A stretch of 64,000 nucleotides of DNA. Origin: Antarctobacter sediminis. Its GTDB lineage: Bacteria; Pseudomonadota; Alphaproteobacteria; Rhodobacterales; Rhodobacteraceae. The stretch spans positions 434,001 through 498,000 of the forward strand of contig NZ_JAHUZG010000003.1 in assembly GCF_019218285.1 (NCBI RefSeq), written 5' to 3'. The notes below the pieces were generated by a model, which made no database searches, had not been told where the DNA came from, and saw only the letters and a list, made by a program, of their open reading frames with translations. Below, piece after piece: positions 63,299-64,000 of the stretch; positions within the stretch are counted from its first letter, which is position 1, and each line of letters begins with the position of its first letter. The position numbers and the translations under genes are program-made.

Positions 63299-64000
63299 TC
63301 ACTCTTCCTCGAAGGGATCCCATTCGTCCTCGACCTCGGGCAGCGCTTCTTCCAGCGCTTCGGTCGCGGCTTCTTGCGCGGTGCGGATATTGGTGATCTT
63401 GGCCTTGGGAAAGGCGGCCAGCGCGGCGCGGACAAAGGGGTGTTCCTCTGCTTCGGCCTCCAGCGCCAATCGCGCGGCATCGCGTTTCTCAACCACGGTC
63501 AAGGCCTCGCAGCCGTTGACCAGCGTGACTGCCCAGCGATTGCCGGTCCAGCGTTGCAGGGCGCTGCCAAGCCGCTGTGCCAGATCCGGGGCGGCGTTGT
63601 CGGCGGGTGTGAACTCGATCCGGCCGGGTTGATAGGCGGCAAGACGCACCCCGGCTTCGATCTCGACCAGAAGTTTTACGTCGCGGTTGGTGCGGATCAA
63701 CTCCAGCACATGTTCGAAGGTCGGGTAATGGGCCAGCGCGGCTGAGGCGGCAGGCGCAAGGGCGGTCACGGTGCCGCCCTGCGATGCCCCCGATCCGCGC
63801 GGCGCGCTGGCCTGCGGACCGGGGCCGGTGGCATAACCGCCGCCGCCGGGGCCTCCGCCCGGACCGCCAGTAGGCGGTGGGGGCGGGGGGCTGTCCTGCA
63901 ATTTCCGCATCAGTTCCTCGGGAGAAGGACCTTCGGCCACATGAGTCAGGCGGATCACCGCCATTTCGGCAGCCATCATGGCCGAGGGGGCATTCGAAAC
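63299..64000 (-). CDS. dnaX: DNA polymerase III subunit gamma/tau (3' part)
   Basis: The frame is open to the window edge, so the N-terminal ATPase part lies beyond 64000. The 233 residues seen carry a Pro-rich and Gly-rich linker (SPPPPPPTGGPGGGPGG) and the C-terminal domain that contacts the polymerase core, ending DEWDPFEEE, as in alphaproteobacterial DnaX. Its place before ybaB and recR supports the call. The tail EMAVIRLTHVAEGPSPEEL matches the end of clamp-loader domain III. Confidence 0.88.
   Translation of the reverse strand, partial: VSNAPSAMMAAEMAVIRLTHVAEGPSPEELMRKLQDSPPPPPPTGGPGGGPGGGGYATGPGPQASAPRGSGASQGGTVTALAPAASAALAHYPTFEHVLELIRTNRDVKLLVEIEAGVRLAAYQPGRIEFTPADNAAPDLAQRLGSALQRWTGNRWAVTLVNGCEALTVVEKRDAARLALEAEAEEHPFVRAALAAFPKAKITNIRTAQEAATEALEEALPEVEDEWDPFEEE

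Overview
The window reads as a chromosomal segment of a marine Roseobacter-group alphaproteobacterium (Rhodobacterales). The evidence is high GC with dense, often ATGA-coupled operons, and an almost complete methylated-amine pathway (tmm, mgdABCD, dmmDABC, mgsABC, gmaS). Other typical members are a Ugp-type glycerol-3-phosphate importer, a propionyl-CoA synthetase with ScfR-type operator boxes, a MaeB malic enzyme carrying a phosphotransacetylase domain, and the alphaproteobacterial cell-cycle regulator TrcR. The genus is not resolved. No rRNA, tRNA, CRISPR array, transposase or prophage was seen.

Layout. (1) 1-8469, plus strand: the tail of a sugar ABC permease, then alpha-galactosidase, a sugar-acid dehydratase, an SDR, DgoK, DgoA and a GH42 beta-galactosidase. 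Together they take galactosides through an oxidative (De Ley-Doudoroff type) galactose route to pyruvate and glyceraldehyde-3-phosphate. (2) 8491-13711, minus strand: ugpBAEC followed by an endonuclease/exonuclease/phosphatase-family protein. (3) 14610-37343: the methylamine island. It holds a divergent Amt-family protein, a GntR regulator, a solute-binding-type protein without a clear signal peptide, trimethylamine monooxygenase (Tmm), N-methylglutamate dehydrogenase (MgdABCD), a GlxA/AraC regulator, an XRE-cupin regulator, dimethylamine monooxygenase (DmmDABC), a second Amt protein with a tiny membrane partner, N-methylglutamate synthase (MgsABC) and gamma-glutamylmethylamide synthetase (GmaS). 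glyA follows and can draw on the methylene-THF that the pathway yields. (4) 38975-46283: NAD kinase, an exported hydratase-like protein, a secreted unknown protein, PrpE and MaeB. (5) 46509-51076: nucleoside salvage operon cdd-deoA-deoB-add-upp. (6) 51262-58471: SPOR protein, a degenerate M48-like protein, DUF1330, acyl-CoA synthetase, sulfotransferase, SH3 protein, RNase T2 and TrcR. (7) 58591-64000: autotransporter, then recR, a TraB/GumN protein, ybaB, a secreted unknown protein and the 3' end of dnaX.

How the island works: TMA is oxidised to TMAO by Tmm. The next enzyme, TMAO demethylase (Tdm), is not in the window. Dimethylamine goes to monomethylamine by DmmDABC, monomethylamine is glutamylated by GmaS, converted to N-methylglutamate by MgsABC, and oxidised by MgdABCD to glutamate and methylene-THF.

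The least explained signals are these. The first Amt-family protein has lost both pore histidines. ATTGGT boxes spaced about one helical turn apart recur upstream of amt1, tmm and the two divergently transcribed regulators. The 505-bp tmm-mgdA gap contains competing hairpins. The solute-binding-like protein beside tmm looks cytoplasmic. Start sites were chosen by ribosome-binding site, overlap and family alignment from memory; no database search was possible.
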